From Actinomycetes bacterium (lineage in GTDB: Bacteria > Actinomycetota > Actinomycetes > Actinomycetales > Dermatophilaceae), in the NCBI GenBank assembly GCA_023420415.1, contig JAEZWF010000016.1, positions 7,385 through 71,384 on the forward strand: a stretch of DNA of 64,000 nucleotides, given 5' to 3'. Positions 49,708 through 59,100 of this stretch are shown piece by piece. The notes under the pieces were generated by a model. It worked only from the letters and a program-made list of their open reading frames with translations, ran no database searches and was not told where the DNA came from. How positions within the stretch are numbered: the stretch's first letter is position 1; each line of letters opens with the position of its first letter. The translations under genes and the position numbers were made by a program.

Positions 49708-51696
49708 ATGACACTGGGGGGTCGGCTGGGGCGCCGCGCGCTCACGACCGCAGCCACGACGCTGGCCGCGGCCCTCGTCCTCGCGCCCGCGGCACACGCC
49801 GAGCGCGGTCTCGGCGAGCGCGGCACGACGCGATATGTGGTGTCCGACAAGGGAACTCCCGTCAAGGTGACCCAGACGTTCACCGTCACCAACGAGCAGC
49901 CGCCGAACGCGACGCGCTACTTCTTCTGGACCGGCTACTCCCTGTGGCTGCCCAACGGCGCAAGCGACCTCAGGGCCACGTCGAACGGCTCGACGCTGTC
50001 AGTCAAGCGGGTGCGGTTCAAGGAGCTCGACTACGCCGACATCGCCTTCCCGTCGCCCCTGAACTACGGCCGCAGCCGCACCGTCACGGTCACCTACACG
50101 ATCCCCGGCGCCAAGCCGCGCTCGTCCTCCCCCGGCCGGGTCGGCAAGGGGTATGCCGCGTTCGACGTCTACTCCCCCGGCGGCACCGGTCAGGCGCGCA
50201 TCGAGGTGGTTGCGCCGCGGTGGATGAACCTCGACCTCGGCATCGACAGCACCGACAAGACCACCGGCGACACCCGCACCACGACCGCGACCGGCGGCGG
50301 CAACCTGGGCCTGTGGTCGATGGTGTCGCTGCGTGACCCCTCGCAGGTCGACGAGCGCACGGTCACGGTGCAGGACAACGCGTTCGACGTGGTCGCGTTC
50401 CCCGGCGACACCGTCTGGTCGAACTACATCAGCGACCAGCTGCCCCAGCTCGTCCCCGCCCTCGAACGCATCACCGGCCAGAGCTGGCCCAGCCGCACGA
50501 CCCGCATCACCGAGGACTTCAGCCGGCAGGTCTACGGCTGGGACGGCACCTACAAGCAGGGCGCCATCGAGATCTCCGAGGCGACCGACCCCGCGGTCCT
50601 CGCCCACGAGCTGGCGCACGCCTGGGCCAACAGCGACAACACCGGCGACCGCTGGCTCATCGAAGGCCTCGCCCAGGAGCTCGCCCGCCAGGCCGTGACC
50701 GCGACGAAGCAGAAGGACGACGACCACCGGCGCGTCGCGCCGAGTGACAAGGGCGCCTTCCCCCTCGCGACGTGGCCGGACGGTGACGGGGTCGCGGGCG
50801 ACGCGGAGGACTACGGCTACCCCGCGTCGTATGCCGCCGTCCACGCGCTCGTCTCGGGCAGCAAGGCCGCGCCCGGACCCCAGCTGATGAAGGCGCTCAC
50901 CAGCCGCGCCACCCTCTACGACGCACCCGGCGAGCGTCCCGTCGTCAACCACGCGACCACCTGGAAGCAGGCCTACGACCTGTTCGAGGTGCTCGGCGGC
51001 AACCCCTCGACCAAGGCGCTCATGACCGACTGGGTCATCGCCCCGGCCGACACCAAGCTGCTCACCGTCCGCGCCAGGACCCGTACCGCGTATGCCGCCG
51101 CGGAGCGGGCCGACGGCGACTGGCGCCTTCCGCGTGGGGTGCGGTCGGCGATGGCCTCGTGGGACTTCGCGGCGGCATCGCTGGAGATGGCACGGACGAA
51201 ATCCGTTGCGGCTGCTGCCCTTTCGGCTCAGCAGGCGGCAGCGAAGGCGCAGGTCGACACCAAGGCCGTGCAGGCGGCATACCAGTCGGCGTCCGGCAGC
51301 GACGACTACGCGACGGTGCGGGCCCAGCTCGAGGGCTTCAGCCGGGTGGCCACCGACTACGCCGACCAGCGCAACGCCTGGGCGGCGCGCAACCCGCTCG
51401 CCCGGGTCGGTGGGGTGCTCGCCGACCCCGGCGCAGACCTGGCTCGAGCCCGGGCCGACCTCGCGGACGGCAAGCCCGGCGAGGCAGGCAAGGCCCTCGC
51501 GTCGGCGCAGCGCACGAGCACGCTGGCGACGGTGGCCGGGGCCGCTGCTGTGCTGCTCGGTGTCCTGGCACTGGTCGGCGTCGTCCTCGTCGTGTGGCTG
51601 CGGCGCCGGCGCAGCGCCCGAACGGTGGACGCCGATGGTGCAGCCGCACCCCAACCGGAGCACGATGGTGCTCCATGGACCCAGACCGCGTCCTGA
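49708..51696 (+). CDS. secreted, membrane-anchored gluzincin-like metallopeptidase
   Basis: A 662-residue exported protein. A signal peptide (about 1-31, ending AAHAE) is followed by a beta-rich domain to about 220. The peptidase-like part carries HELAH at 300-304 and a glutamate 15 residues after it (Glu319 in WLIEGLAQE), the zinc-ligand arrangement of gluzincins. A long helical Ala/Gln-rich region (about 490-600) leads to one C-terminal membrane helix (VAGAAAVLLGVLALVGVVLVVWL) with a basic stop-transfer. It probably displays a peptidase domain on the cell surface. No ribosome binding site precedes the ATG; a motif copy overlaps the presumed promoter (49692). Confidence 0.75.
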   Translation: MTLGGRLGRRALTTAATTLAAALVLAPAAHAERGLGERGTTRYVVSDKGTPVKVTQTFTVTNEQPPNATRYFFWTGYSLWLPNGASDLRATSNGSTLSVKRVRFKELDYADIAFPSPLNYGRSRTVTVTYTIPGAKPRSSSPGRVGKGYAAFDVYSPGGTGQARIEVVAPRWMNLDLGIDSTDKTTGDTRTTTATGGGNLGLWSMVSLRDPSQVDERTVTVQDNAFDVVAFPGDTVWSNYISDQLPQLVPALERITGQSWPSRTTRITEDFSRQVYGWDGTYKQGAIEISEATDPAVLAHELAHAWANSDNTGDRWLIEGLAQELARQAVTATKQKDDDHRRVAPSDKGAFPLATWPDGDGVAGDAEDYGYPASYAAVHALVSGSKAAPGPQLMKALTSRATLYDAPGERPVVNHATTWKQAYDLFEVLGGNPSTKALMTDWVIAPADTKLLTVRARTRTAYAAAERADGDWRLPRGVRSAMASWDFAAASLEMARTKSVAAAALSAQQAAAKAQVDTKAVQAAYQSASGSDDYATVRAQLEGFSRVATDYADQRNAWAARNPLARVGGVLADPGADLARARADLADGKPGEAGKALASAQRTSTLATVAGAAAVLLGVLALVGVVLVVWLRRRRSARTVDADGAAAPQPEHDGAPWTQTAS

Positions 51697-52772
51697 CGTG
51701 GCGCCTGGCCACCCAGCGTCTCTCGTCGGCGCCAGTGGCGACCGCGGCCGACGCGGTGCGGCTCCTCGCGTGCGTGCAGAGCCAGGAGCGCGACCACGCC
51801 TTCTGGTCACTCGCACTGCGGTCCCGGCGGCGGACGTACGGCAGCGTGCAGCGCGAGTTCGACCGCGGCGCGTTCGTGCGCACCCACATCCTGCGCCCGA
51901 CCTGGCACTTCGTGGTGCCGTCGGACCTGCGCTGGATCCTGGAGCTGACCTCGCCACGCGTCCTGTCCGGCATGGGCGCCCGGCACCGCCAGCTCGGCCT
52001 CGACGACCCCAAGGTGCTGACCGTCGCCCTTGACCAGCTTGGAAACGCCTTGCGGGACAAGCAGTTTCGCACGCGGAACGAGCTGGGGCAGTGGTTCGCC
52101 GAGCACGCGTCGCCCATCCGGGCTGGTGAACAGCTCGGCCACCTGCTGATGATCGCCGAGCTGCAGGGGCTCATCTGCTCCGGGCCGATGCATGGCGTCC
52201 ACCACACCTACGCCCTCGTCGACGAGGTCATCGCCCCCACGCCCCGGCTGGAACGCGACGAGGCGCTGGTCGAGCTGGTCCGCCGGTTCTTCACCGGCCA
52301 CGGCCCGGCGAGCGTGCGCGACTTCACCCGCTGGTCCTCGCTCACCGTGGCCGACACCAGGCACGCCGTCACCTTCCTCGGCGACTCCCTCGAGCAGGTG
52401 GACGTCGACGGCACCCCGCACTGGTACGACCCGCACGCGGTGCCGCGGCGCAGCTCTGCCGCGCCCGCGGCATACCTCCTGCCCACCTATGACGAGGTGA
52501 CGCTGACCTATCCGCAGGTGCCGTTCCCCAGCTCGCACCCCGTGCACCGGGCGTCCGACCCCTTCTGGGCGACCGTCGTGGCCGGGACGCGCAGCATCGG
52601 GCGGTGGAAGCGCGACGTCGGGCCGCGCACGGTGAAGGTCACGCTCGACCTGGCGCCGGGCACCTCCGCGGCTGAGGCGTCCGCGGCGACCCGGGCTGCC
52701 CGACGCCTCGCCGAGTTCCTCGAGCGCGAGCTGGAGGTCGTCCGTTCGGACGATGCCGGCCGCGGCGGCTGA
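51675..52772 (+). CDS. winged-helix DNA-binding domain protein (HTH_42 / YcaQ-like)
   Basis: A 365-residue protein. It begins with the typical WRLATQRLSSAPVATAADAVRLLACVQSQERDHAFWSLALR. Later segments are LRPTWHFVVPSDLRWIL and FTGHGPASVRDFTRWSSL, as in the winged-helix family related to DNA glycosylases of the AlkX/AlkZ (YcaQ) type. The family QxD/QxQ-like catalytic motif is represented by 'VQSQERDH'. A DNA-repair role on crosslinks is possible but unproven. It overlaps the metallopeptidase gene by 22 bases. Confidence 0.75.
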   Translation: MDPDRVLTWRLATQRLSSAPVATAADAVRLLACVQSQERDHAFWSLALRSRRRTYGSVQREFDRGAFVRTHILRPTWHFVVPSDLRWILELTSPRVLSGMGARHRQLGLDDPKVLTVALDQLGNALRDKQFRTRNELGQWFAEHASPIRAGEQLGHLLMIAELQGLICSGPMHGVHHTYALVDEVIAPTPRLERDEALVELVRRFFTGHGPASVRDFTRWSSLTVADTRHAVTFLGDSLEQVDVDGTPHWYDPHAVPRRSSAAPAAYLLPTYDEVTLTYPQVPFPSSHPVHRASDPFWATVVAGTRSIGRWKRDVGPRTVKVTLDLAPGTSAAEASAATRAARRLAEFLERELEVVRSDDAGRGG

Positions 52773-52889
52773 GCACGCGGCGCGAATTACAGACGTGTTC
52801 TTTCTGCGACAAATGCGACATCAGGGTCGTGCGTCGGGCAGTCTGTGCAGGCCCTCGACCCCTCGGGTCCCCCCAACCCCCGGGACACC

Positions 52890-54032
52890 ATGCGACCTGC
52901 ACTGCGCCGCGGCGCCCAGCTCCTCGCCCTCGCCCTCCTCGCCACCGGTCTCACCGGACTCGCCGCACCCTCGGCCAGCGCCGAGACCATGGTGCGCGAG
53001 TGCAAGGTCACCGGGGTCGGGTGCGTCTCCTACAGCGGGTATGCCGGCCGGTCGGTGTGGGGCTACCCCGTCACCTCCCGCGGCAACAACTGCGTCAACT
53101 ACGTCGCCTACCGCCTGGCCAGGAACGGCGTCGCCCGGCAGAGCACCATGGGCAACGGCGGGGCGTGGGCATCCAACGCCCGTGCGCGCGGCTTCCGCGT
53201 CGACAAGACCCCCGTGCCCGGGTCGATCGCGCAGTGGAACTACGGCAGCTCCTACGCACCCGGGTCCGGCCACGTCGGCTACGTCGAGGAGGTCACGGCC
53301 AGCTACATCGTCATCTCGGACTCCTCCTATGGCGGCGACTACACCTCGCGCTGGCGCGTGCCCAGGGGCGACCGCAACTGGCCCAGCAACTTCATCCACT
53401 TCAAGGACGTCGGCTACACGCCGCCGCCCTCGGGCACGTTCGTGAAGGTCCGTGAGACCTCAGCGACCTACCGCCTCGCCGGCCGGGCGCCGGTGCGGGT
53501 CTTCTCCACCGCCGGGCTCGGCACCGTCAAGCCGATGCTCGTCTCGTCGACCTCCCTGGCCAAGCTGCCCACCCGCGTGCCCGACGGCACCTTCCTGCGC
53601 GGCTCGGTGCGTGGCGACGTCTACCGCGTGACCGGTGGCGCACCCGTCGCCGTCACGAGCTGGGCGAGTGTGGGTGGCACCAAGCCCTACACCACCGTCG
53701 ACCAGACGGCGCTGGACAGGTCCGGCAGCGGCGGTGACTACAGCCGCATGACCAAGGTGCCGCGCGACGGCACCCTCCTGAAGGTGCTCGCCACCGGTAA
53801 GGAGTACGTCGTGCAGTCCGGTCGCGCCATGCTGGTCAACCCCGAGCGCCGACCGGCCGGGCTCGGTGCGCCGCACCCGGTCGACCCGGTCGCGATCAGC
53901 AAGGCCGGCACCACCGTGCAGTTCAGCCACCTCACCGGCCGCGGAACCCTCAGCACGACCGCCGCACCCCGACGCCGGGCCGTCGCCAGCACCGGGCCGC
54001 AGGACGCCGCGCAGGACCCGTTCGGCCGCTGA
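52890..54032 (+). CDS. secreted CHAP-domain protein
   Basis: A 380-residue exported protein. The signal peptide covers about 1-32 (LALALLATGLTGLAAPSASAE). A CHAP amidase/endopeptidase domain follows (about 35-165) with the catalytic Cys in RGNNCVNYVAYRLA and the His in GSGHVGYVEEV; CHAP enzymes cleave peptidoglycan cross-links or the amide bond. The C-terminal half (about 180-350) contains repeats of 'VYRVTGGAPVAVTSW' type that may bind the wall. The ATG at 52890 begins the signal sequence. Confidence 0.88.
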   Translation: MRPALRRGAQLLALALLATGLTGLAAPSASAETMVRECKVTGVGCVSYSGYAGRSVWGYPVTSRGNNCVNYVAYRLARNGVARQSTMGNGGAWASNARARGFRVDKTPVPGSIAQWNYGSSYAPGSGHVGYVEEVTASYIVISDSSYGGDYTSRWRVPRGDRNWPSNFIHFKDVGYTPPPSGTFVKVRETSATYRLAGRAPVRVFSTAGLGTVKPMLVSSTSLAKLPTRVPDGTFLRGSVRGDVYRVTGGAPVAVTSWASVGGTKPYTTVDQTALDRSGSGGDYSRMTKVPRDGTLLKVLATGKEYVVQSGRAMLVNPERRPAGLGAPHPVDPVAISKAGTTVQFSHLTGRGTLSTTAAPRRRAVASTGPQDAAQDPFGR

Positions 54033-54089
54033 CCCGCGCCGCCGCAGAGGCGCGGGCACTCGCGGACAGCGCTGACACGGGTCACCGCG

Positions 54090-56087
54090 TCAGCGCTGCA
54101 CCTCGCGGTGCTGGTCGTCCACCCGGCGCGTCCACCGGCGCCCGTCGAGGTGCTCGAGCAGCGGCACCGCCACGCGTCGGGTCGTGCCCAGCGCCTGACG
54201 GGCCTGGCTCAACGTGAACGGCTGCGGCAGGGCAGCCAGCTCGCGCATCGCACGCGCCGGGCCGTCGGGCAGCAGCACCAGGTCGGGCGCGAGCCGCACC
54301 AGCCGCCCGGCTCGCTCGGCCGCGGCGAGGGCCGCGGGAGTGAGACCTGCCGCCTCGAGGTCGGGACGTTCGGGCGCGGCGAACGGCGACTCGCGCAGGC
54401 GCTGCTCGATCGCCCGCAGCCCCGCCTCGGCGGGGCCCAGGTCCGCGGGCTGGTCCGCAGGGCGCACGACCCCGCGGTCGAGGGAGAGCCCGGCCCGCTT
54501 CACGACGGCGGGCACCAGCGTTCGGTCGGGAAGGCCGATGGCGTCGGCCAGCGCGTTCGGCTGCACACCGGACGCGAGTGGGTCGGCCCGCATAGCCGCA
54601 GCGACGTGAGCGGTGGCGGCCTTCCCCCACGCAGCGAGGGCCGGTTCAGCGACCAGCCACTCCCCTACGACGTGTATGCCGCGCGGCGAACTCCCTTGCG
54701 GCAGTTCACCTCCCAGCACGGCGAGGCCATGGGTGCGCATGGCGCCCCGGCGGTTGACCTCGCGTCTCGGGTCGACCCGACCGTCCAGCTCGGCGAGCTC
54801 GGTCGCACGGGCCGCCGCCGCACCCCGGCGGGACAGTGCCGGCGGGTCGGCATCGAGCACGAGCGCACCCGTCAGGTCGCGGGTGCCCGGGTCGCGCACG
54901 ATGAGGCGGTCGCCTGCCACGAGCGGCAGCGCGGTGGCCAGCGTGAGCCGGGCGTGGCGATTGCCCAGCGGCCGCAGCCGCGCGGGCACGGCTGCCGTGC
55001 CGACGTGCACGACTACCTCGGTCGGCCAGTCCCGGGCCAGAGCAGCGCTCGCACCGGGCGCCCCGGCGCCGGCCGACTCGGGTGCATTCGTGACAGTCCC
55101 GGCAGCAATGGACCCCACCCCGGCCGACTCGGGTGCATTCGCGCCAGTTCCGGCAGAACGCTCCGTCGACGTCGCTCCTTCTGAGCTCAGCTCCTCCGGC
55201 CCGGTCCGGCCACCAAGACGCACGTCGAGCACCGTCGTGAACCGCCACGCCCCGGGCGTCACGGCCACGACGCCACGGCCCACCGAGTCAGCGGCCAGGC
55301 CGCGCAGGTTGGCGGCTACGCGGCATACCGGGCCCGCCTCGGTGACCGCCTCGCCCAGTGACTCCAGCCCGCGCACGGTGACCCGCTGCCCGGCCACTTC
55401 CAGCTGGTCGCCCACGGCGAGCGAGCCCTCCGCGAGCGTGCCGGTGACAACGGTGCCCGCGCCCTTGATGGTGAACGCCCGGTCGAGCCACCACCGCACC
55501 CGACCCTCGGCGCGCGGGGTCGGCAGGGCGGCGAGCAGGCGTTCCAGAGCCGCCCTGAGCTCGTCGAGACCCGCGCCCGTGCGGGCCGAGACGGCCACGG
55601 CCTCCACGTCACCCAGGCTCGTCGCGGCGATCCGCGCGCGGGCGTCGGCGAGGGCCGGCGCGGGGTCGGCCAGGTCGCTGCGCGTGACGACGAGCAGCCC
55701 GTGCCGCACGCCGAGTGCGTCGATCGCGGCGAGGTGCTCGCTCGACTGCTGCCGCCAGCCCTCGTCGGCCGCGACGACCACCATCACCGCCGGCACCGGC
55801 CCGAGCCCGGCGAGCATGTTGCCGATGAACCGCTCGTGTCCCGGCACGTCGACGAATGACACCTGCTGCCCGTCCGGCAGCGTCGTCCAGGCATAGCCGA
55901 GGTCGATGGTCAGCCCGCGGCGACGTTCCTCGTCCCAGCGGTCGGGCTCGATGCCGGTGAGTGCGCGCACGAGGGCCGACTTGCCGTGGTCGACGTGGCC
56001 GGCCGTCGCGACCACGTGGCTGGCCGCCGGCTGCGCAGGCGACGGTGACGTGCGCGAATTCCCTGTGGTGGAGCGGCTTTTCGACAT
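54090..56087 (-). CDS. selB: selenocysteine-specific elongation factor SelB
   Basis: A 665-residue translation GTPase that brings Sec-tRNA to UGA codons marked by a SECIS hairpin. Motifs: G1 GHVDHGKS (about residues 30-37), RGLTIDLGYAW, G3 DVPGHERFIGNML, and G4 VTRSDLAD. EF-Tu-like beta-barrels follow, then C-terminal winged helices (ending LSQARQALGTTRRVAVPLLEHLDG) that contact the mRNA hairpin. A Gly/Ala/Glu-rich insert encoded by a 51-base tandem repeat interrupts the barrel region. GGAAGGAG precedes the ATG; tRNA-Sec lies 25 bases upstream on the same strand. Confidence 0.97.
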   Translation of the reverse strand: MSKSRSTTGNSRTSPSPAQPAASHVVATAGHVDHGKSALVRALTGIEPDRWDEERRRGLTIDLGYAWTTLPDGQQVSFVDVPGHERFIGNMLAGLGPVPAVMVVVAADEGWRQQSSEHLAAIDALGVRHGLLVVTRSDLADPAPALADARARIAATSLGDVEAVAVSARTGAGLDELRAALERLLAALPTPRAEGRVRWWLDRAFTIKGAGTVVTGTLAEGSLAVGDQLEVAGQRVTVRGLESLGEAVTEAGPVCRVAANLRGLAADSVGRGVVAVTPGAWRFTTVLDVRLGGRTGPEELSSEGATSTERSAGTGANAPESAGVGSIAAGTVTNAPESAGAGAPGASAALARDWPTEVVVHVGTAAVPARLRPLGNRHARLTLATALPLVAGDRLIVRDPGTRDLTGALVLDADPPALSRRGAAAARATELAELDGRVDPRREVNRRGAMRTHGLAVLGGELPQGSSPRGIHVVGEWLVAEPALAAWGKAATAHVAAAMRADPLASGVQPNALADAIGLPDRTLVPAVVKRAGLSLDRGVVRPADQPADLGPAEAGLRAIEQRLRESPFAAPERPDLEAAGLTPAALAAAERAGRLVRLAPDLVLLPDGPARAMRELAALPQPFTLSQARQALGTTRRVAVPLLEHLDGRRWTRRVDDQHREVQR
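55070..55156. repeat. 51-base tandem repeat inside selB
   Basis: A 36-base match at 55070-55105 recurs at 55121-55156 with few changes (period 51 bases, 17 codons). It encodes NAPESAG twice in a low-complexity insert between beta-barrel strands. The insert keeps the frame and is likely a species-specific surface loop. Confidence 0.75.
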
Positions 56088-56112
56088 CGGCGCTCCTTCC
56101 GGTGAAGACGGG

Positions 56113-56208
56113 TGGCGGAGGTGGACGGGAATCGAACCCGCCAGGCCGAGATACTCGGCCTCACCGGTGTTGAAGACCGGGGGGACCACCAGGTGCCCAG
56201 ACACCTCC
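56113..56208 (-). tRNA. selC: tRNA-Sec (anticodon TCA)
   Basis: A 96-base tRNA including the encoded CCA (56113-56115). The acceptor arm starts GGAGGTG and ends CACCTCCG. The anticodon loop CTTCAAC (56169-56175) shows TCA at 56171-56173, reading UGA. The long variable arm (GGCCGAG paired with CTCGGCC), T-arm GGCGGGTTCGATTCCCGTC and the extended acceptor/D arms are the selenocysteine type. It is upstream of selB. Confidence 0.96.
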
Positions 56209-56274
56209 AGGCGCAACGCTATCCGGCGTCGGCCCGCGCGGCCCCGCCGGGCCTGCTCACCTAGGCTCGGGTCC

Positions 56275-56694
56275 ATGACCGAGGCCGCCTTCGAACCCAC
56301 CAGCCGGATCGACCTCGTGCTGGCCCGTGCCCGCGCCGACCTGCACCGGCTCACCCCGTCCGAGGCGATGACCGCGTCCCAGGCCGAGGGTGCGCTGCTC
56401 GTCGACACCCGCACGGCGGCGCAACGGCAACGCCAGGGCGAGCTGCCCGGCGCGCTGGTCATCGACCGCACGGTGCTGGAGTGGCGCCTCGACCCGAGCA
56501 GCCCGTGGCGCATTCCGGAGGCGATCGCCGGCCGGCGGGTGGTGGTGCTGTGCCGTCAGGGGTTCAGCTCGTCGCTGGCGGCGGCGTCACTGCGCGCCCT
56601 CGGCGTCGACGCGACCGACGTCATCGGCGGGGTCGAGGCCTGGCTGGCCGACGGTCTGCCGACCCACGACGGGCCGGCCGACCTCCGCGAGTAG
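56275..56694 (+). CDS. single-domain rhodanese-like protein
   Basis: A 139-residue rhodanese. The active-site loop is VVLCRQGFSSSLAA, with the catalytic Cys followed by RQGFSS; the early LLVDTRTAAQRQRQGELPGALVIDR is the conserved first half. It can carry a persulfide or selenide. Its position beside tRNA-Sec and selB, and close to a molybdopterin formate dehydrogenase, makes sulfur transfer to the Mo cofactor or selenium handling plausible, but this is inference from context. Confidence 0.9.
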   Translation: MTEAAFEPTSRIDLVLARARADLHRLTPSEAMTASQAEGALLVDTRTAAQRQRQGELPGALVIDRTVLEWRLDPSSPWRIPEAIAGRRVVVLCRQGFSSSLAAASLRALGVDATDVIGGVEAWLADGLPTHDGPADLRE

Positions 56695-56793
56695 CCGCGA
56701 GCCGCGAGTCACGAGCCGCCGTGACGGGCCGTGACGGTTGCGGATCGAGCCGACGCCAGGGTCGGCGACAGCTCCGCACATGGCCTGTTCCAA

Positions 56794-56835
56794 ATGCGAA
56801 CCTGGGTTGTCGATATTGCCAACCCAGGTTCGCAT
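56794..56835. terminator. 16-bp bidirectional terminator hairpin
   Basis: Perfect arms at 56794-56809 and 56820-56835 with a 10-base A/T-rich loop, between the convergent rhodanese and NrfD genes. It has no motif copy. Confidence 0.85.
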
Positions 56836-56922
56836 CTCGAACACAGCACCCCAAGCCCGGGCGGTCATACCTGTGACCGGCTGTTCGCTCTGCCTGAGTG
56901 GCGTGCCCAGCCGACTGGGACC

Positions 56923-58011
56923 TCAGGCCGTCGTGATCGAGTCGTCGGTGATGCCGGCCGCGCGGCGCTCGGCGAGCCGGCGCTTCTGCGGCTCGATCGT
57001 GTAGCGCGGGTCCTTGGCGGAGTGGATGCCCGCCTCGAACACGCCGAACCGGGTCAGCGCCGACGCCGCCATGAGCGCAAGTCCCGACGCGACCGCGGCC
57101 GGACGCCAACGGCCCCCGACGAGCGTCCCGACGCCACCGGCGATGGCGAGCCGCTCGCTCCACTTGAGCATGGTGCCGGCCTCGCCTTGGTGCAGCGGCT
57201 CGGCGGCCACCGGATCCATCCGCTGCTCCATCAGCCGCATCGCGGTGACGTCACCGGCCACGCCCAGCAACGCCATCCGGCGGGCCGGTCCGGCCTCATC
57301 CACCGGCGTCGTCACCATGCCGAGCCCGCCGGCCGCGAGGCTGGCGGAGCTGACGAAGACAAACGGCAGGTCCTTGTGCATGGCGTTCCAGGTCGGCGTC
57401 GCCGTGTCGGCCAGCAGGACGGCGGTGTATGCCGCGAGCGGGGTCGCGAACGCGGCCGCCTCGAAGCCGGCCGGGCCCTCGACGGCACGCAGCACCGGAC
57501 GCAGCTTGCCCAGCGGGAGCTTGTCCCCGGTCATCCGGTCGATCTCCGACACAGCAGCCACACCGATGCCCGCGCTGAAGGCGCTGAGGATCCACGAGCC
57601 GACGCTCATCGGCGAGGTCACCTTGAAGGTGCGCAGCATGTTGTAGAACCGCTCGGGCCGACCGAGGTCGCGCACCAGCGCCGCGCCACCGACGGCGACC
57701 GCAGCCAGGGCGCCGAGCCGGGCGTTGCGACGCAGCTTCGGGCGGTTGCTCAGTTGCGCCCCCGCACCCAGGAGCCCGGAGCCACCCGCCAGCCCACCGA
57801 GGAACAGGTAGGCCGCGACGTCCTCACCCCACGGCGCCGGCTTGACCACCGGCTTGCCGTAGTAGGACACCGGCTCGACGTCCGGCACCATGAGCATCTC
57901 GCGGTTGCCGTCACCCGTGCCGTACGGGCGACGACGGCGGCCACCGCCACCGCGCCGACGCCGACGTGGCGGCTCCGGCGGTCGCAGGCTGTCGTACTCG
58001 GAAGTGCTCAC
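56923..58011 (-). CDS. nrfD: NrfD/PsrC-family membrane subunit of formate dehydrogenase
   Basis: A 362-residue quinone-interacting membrane subunit. The first 40 residues are hydrophilic and Arg/Gly-rich. About eight membrane segments follow, beginning with VAAYLFLGGLAGGSGLLGAGAQL. PSRFYNMLRTFK-type LGRPERFYNMLRTFKVTSPMSVGSWIL is the NrfD signature. It passes electrons from the iron-sulfur subunit to menaquinone. The GTG start overlaps the Fe-S gene stop (GTGA), so the complex is co-translated. It replaces the cytochrome b subunit of the E. coli enzyme. Confidence 0.92.
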   Translation of the reverse strand: MSTSEYDSLRPPEPPRRRRRGGGGRRRRPYGTGDGNREMLMVPDVEPVSYYGKPVVKPAPWGEDVAAYLFLGGLAGGSGLLGAGAQLSNRPKLRRNARLGALAAVAVGGAALVRDLGRPERFYNMLRTFKVTSPMSVGSWILSAFSAGIGVAAVSEIDRMTGDKLPLGKLRPVLRAVEGPAGFEAAAFATPLAAYTAVLLADTATPTWNAMHKDLPFVFVSSASLAAGGLGMVTTPVDEAGPARRMALLGVAGDVTAMRLMEQRMDPVAAEPLHQGEAGTMLKWSERLAIAGGVGTLVGGRWRPAAVASGLALMAASALTRFGVFEAGIHSAKDPRYTIEPQKRRLAERRAAGITDDSITTA

Positions 58012-59057
58012 GCGCCCCGTCCTCCTCGTCCCAGGAACGCGACCGCGGCAGCGGCCACCATCCCCGCTGCGGCCATCGCGGCCCGCTTGTACATCGTCAT
58101 CAGGTCGGCAGTGCAGACACGCGGGTCCGGCGGCAGACCGTAGACCTCGGGCTCGTCGAGCAGCAGGAACACCGACCCCGTGCCGCCCACGCCGTCGAGC
58201 TCGTTGGCGCCGTAGAGCCGTGCCTCGGTCATGCCCTGCGCGTGCAGCTGGGCCACCCGCGCCTTCGCCTCGGTCACGAGGTCGTCGTGGTCGCCGAACT
58301 TGATCGAGGTGGTCGGGCAGGTCTTGGCGCAGGCCGGGGTCTGGCCGTCGACCAGCCGGTCGTAGCACAGCGTGCACTTCTGGGCGACGCCCCTGTTGGG
58401 GATCGGCGGCTGCTCACCCTTCTTCTGACCCTCACGCGTGGTCGGCGCGGCGGTGCCGTCGCTGCGACGCTCGACCACACCGAACGGGCAGCCCGCGACG
58501 CAGGTGCCGCACCCGTTGCAGACGTCGTCCTGCACGACGACCGTGCCGAACTCGGTGCGGAACAGCGCACCGGTCGGGCACACGTCGAGGCACCCCGCGT
58601 GGGTGCAGTGCTTGCAGACGTCGCTGGCCATGAGCCACCGGAACTCAGGGGTGTCCGGCGGCGTCGTGTCGACGCCACTCAGGTCGCTTCCACTGAGGCC
58701 GCTGCCGCTGAGGTCCGTCACGCTCGTGGTGACGTCACGCTCGGAGCGCACCTGCGGCATACCCAGGCTCACGAGGACGCGACCCGACTCCCGGGCCTGC
58801 TCGATCCGCGCCCGGTCCTGCTCGACGAACGCGACGTGCCGCCACGTGCTCGCCCCGAGCGAGACGGTGTTGTCGTAGGACATGCCCGTCATGTCGAGGT
58901 CGCCGTCGCGCGGGTTGTGGTTCCACTCCTTGCACGCGACCTCGCACGCCTTGCAGCCGATGCAGATCGAGGTGTCGGTGAAGAACCCCTTGCGCTCCTC
59001 GTGGGTGTGCCAGTGCGCGTCGGCAGTGGGGTCGGTCGGTCCGCTGAGCTGACCCAT
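58008..59057 (-). CDS. fdhB: formate dehydrogenase iron-sulfur subunit
   Basis: A 349-residue ferredoxin-type subunit carrying four [4Fe-4S] clusters. Cys motifs lie in CIGCKACEVACKEWNHN, CKHCTHAGCLDVCP, CNGCGTCVAGCPFGV and CTLCYDR with CAKTCP. A repeated LSGSGLSGSDLSG linker sits near residues 113-127. A C-terminal hydrophobic helix (AAMAAAGMVAAAAVAFLG) anchors it to the membrane. There is no Tat or Sec signal at the N-terminus. AGGAGG precedes the ATG. It links the Mo subunit to NrfD. Confidence 0.95.
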   Translation of the reverse strand: MGQLSGPTDPTADAHWHTHEERKGFFTDTSICIGCKACEVACKEWNHNPRDGDLDMTGMSYDNTVSLGASTWRHVAFVEQDRARIEQARESGRVLVSLGMPQVRSERDVTTSVTDLSGSGLSGSDLSGVDTTPPDTPEFRWLMASDVCKHCTHAGCLDVCPTGALFRTEFGTVVVQDDVCNGCGTCVAGCPFGVVERRSDGTAAPTTREGQKKGEQPPIPNRGVAQKCTLCYDRLVDGQTPACAKTCPTTSIKFGDHDDLVTEAKARVAQLHAQGMTEARLYGANELDGVGGTGSVFLLLDEPEVYGLPPDPRVCTADLMTMYKRAAMAAAGMVAAAAVAFLGRGGRGA

Positions 59058-59100
59058 CAACGCCTCCTGTCTTCGCTTCGCTTCGGGGTATGCCGCGTGG

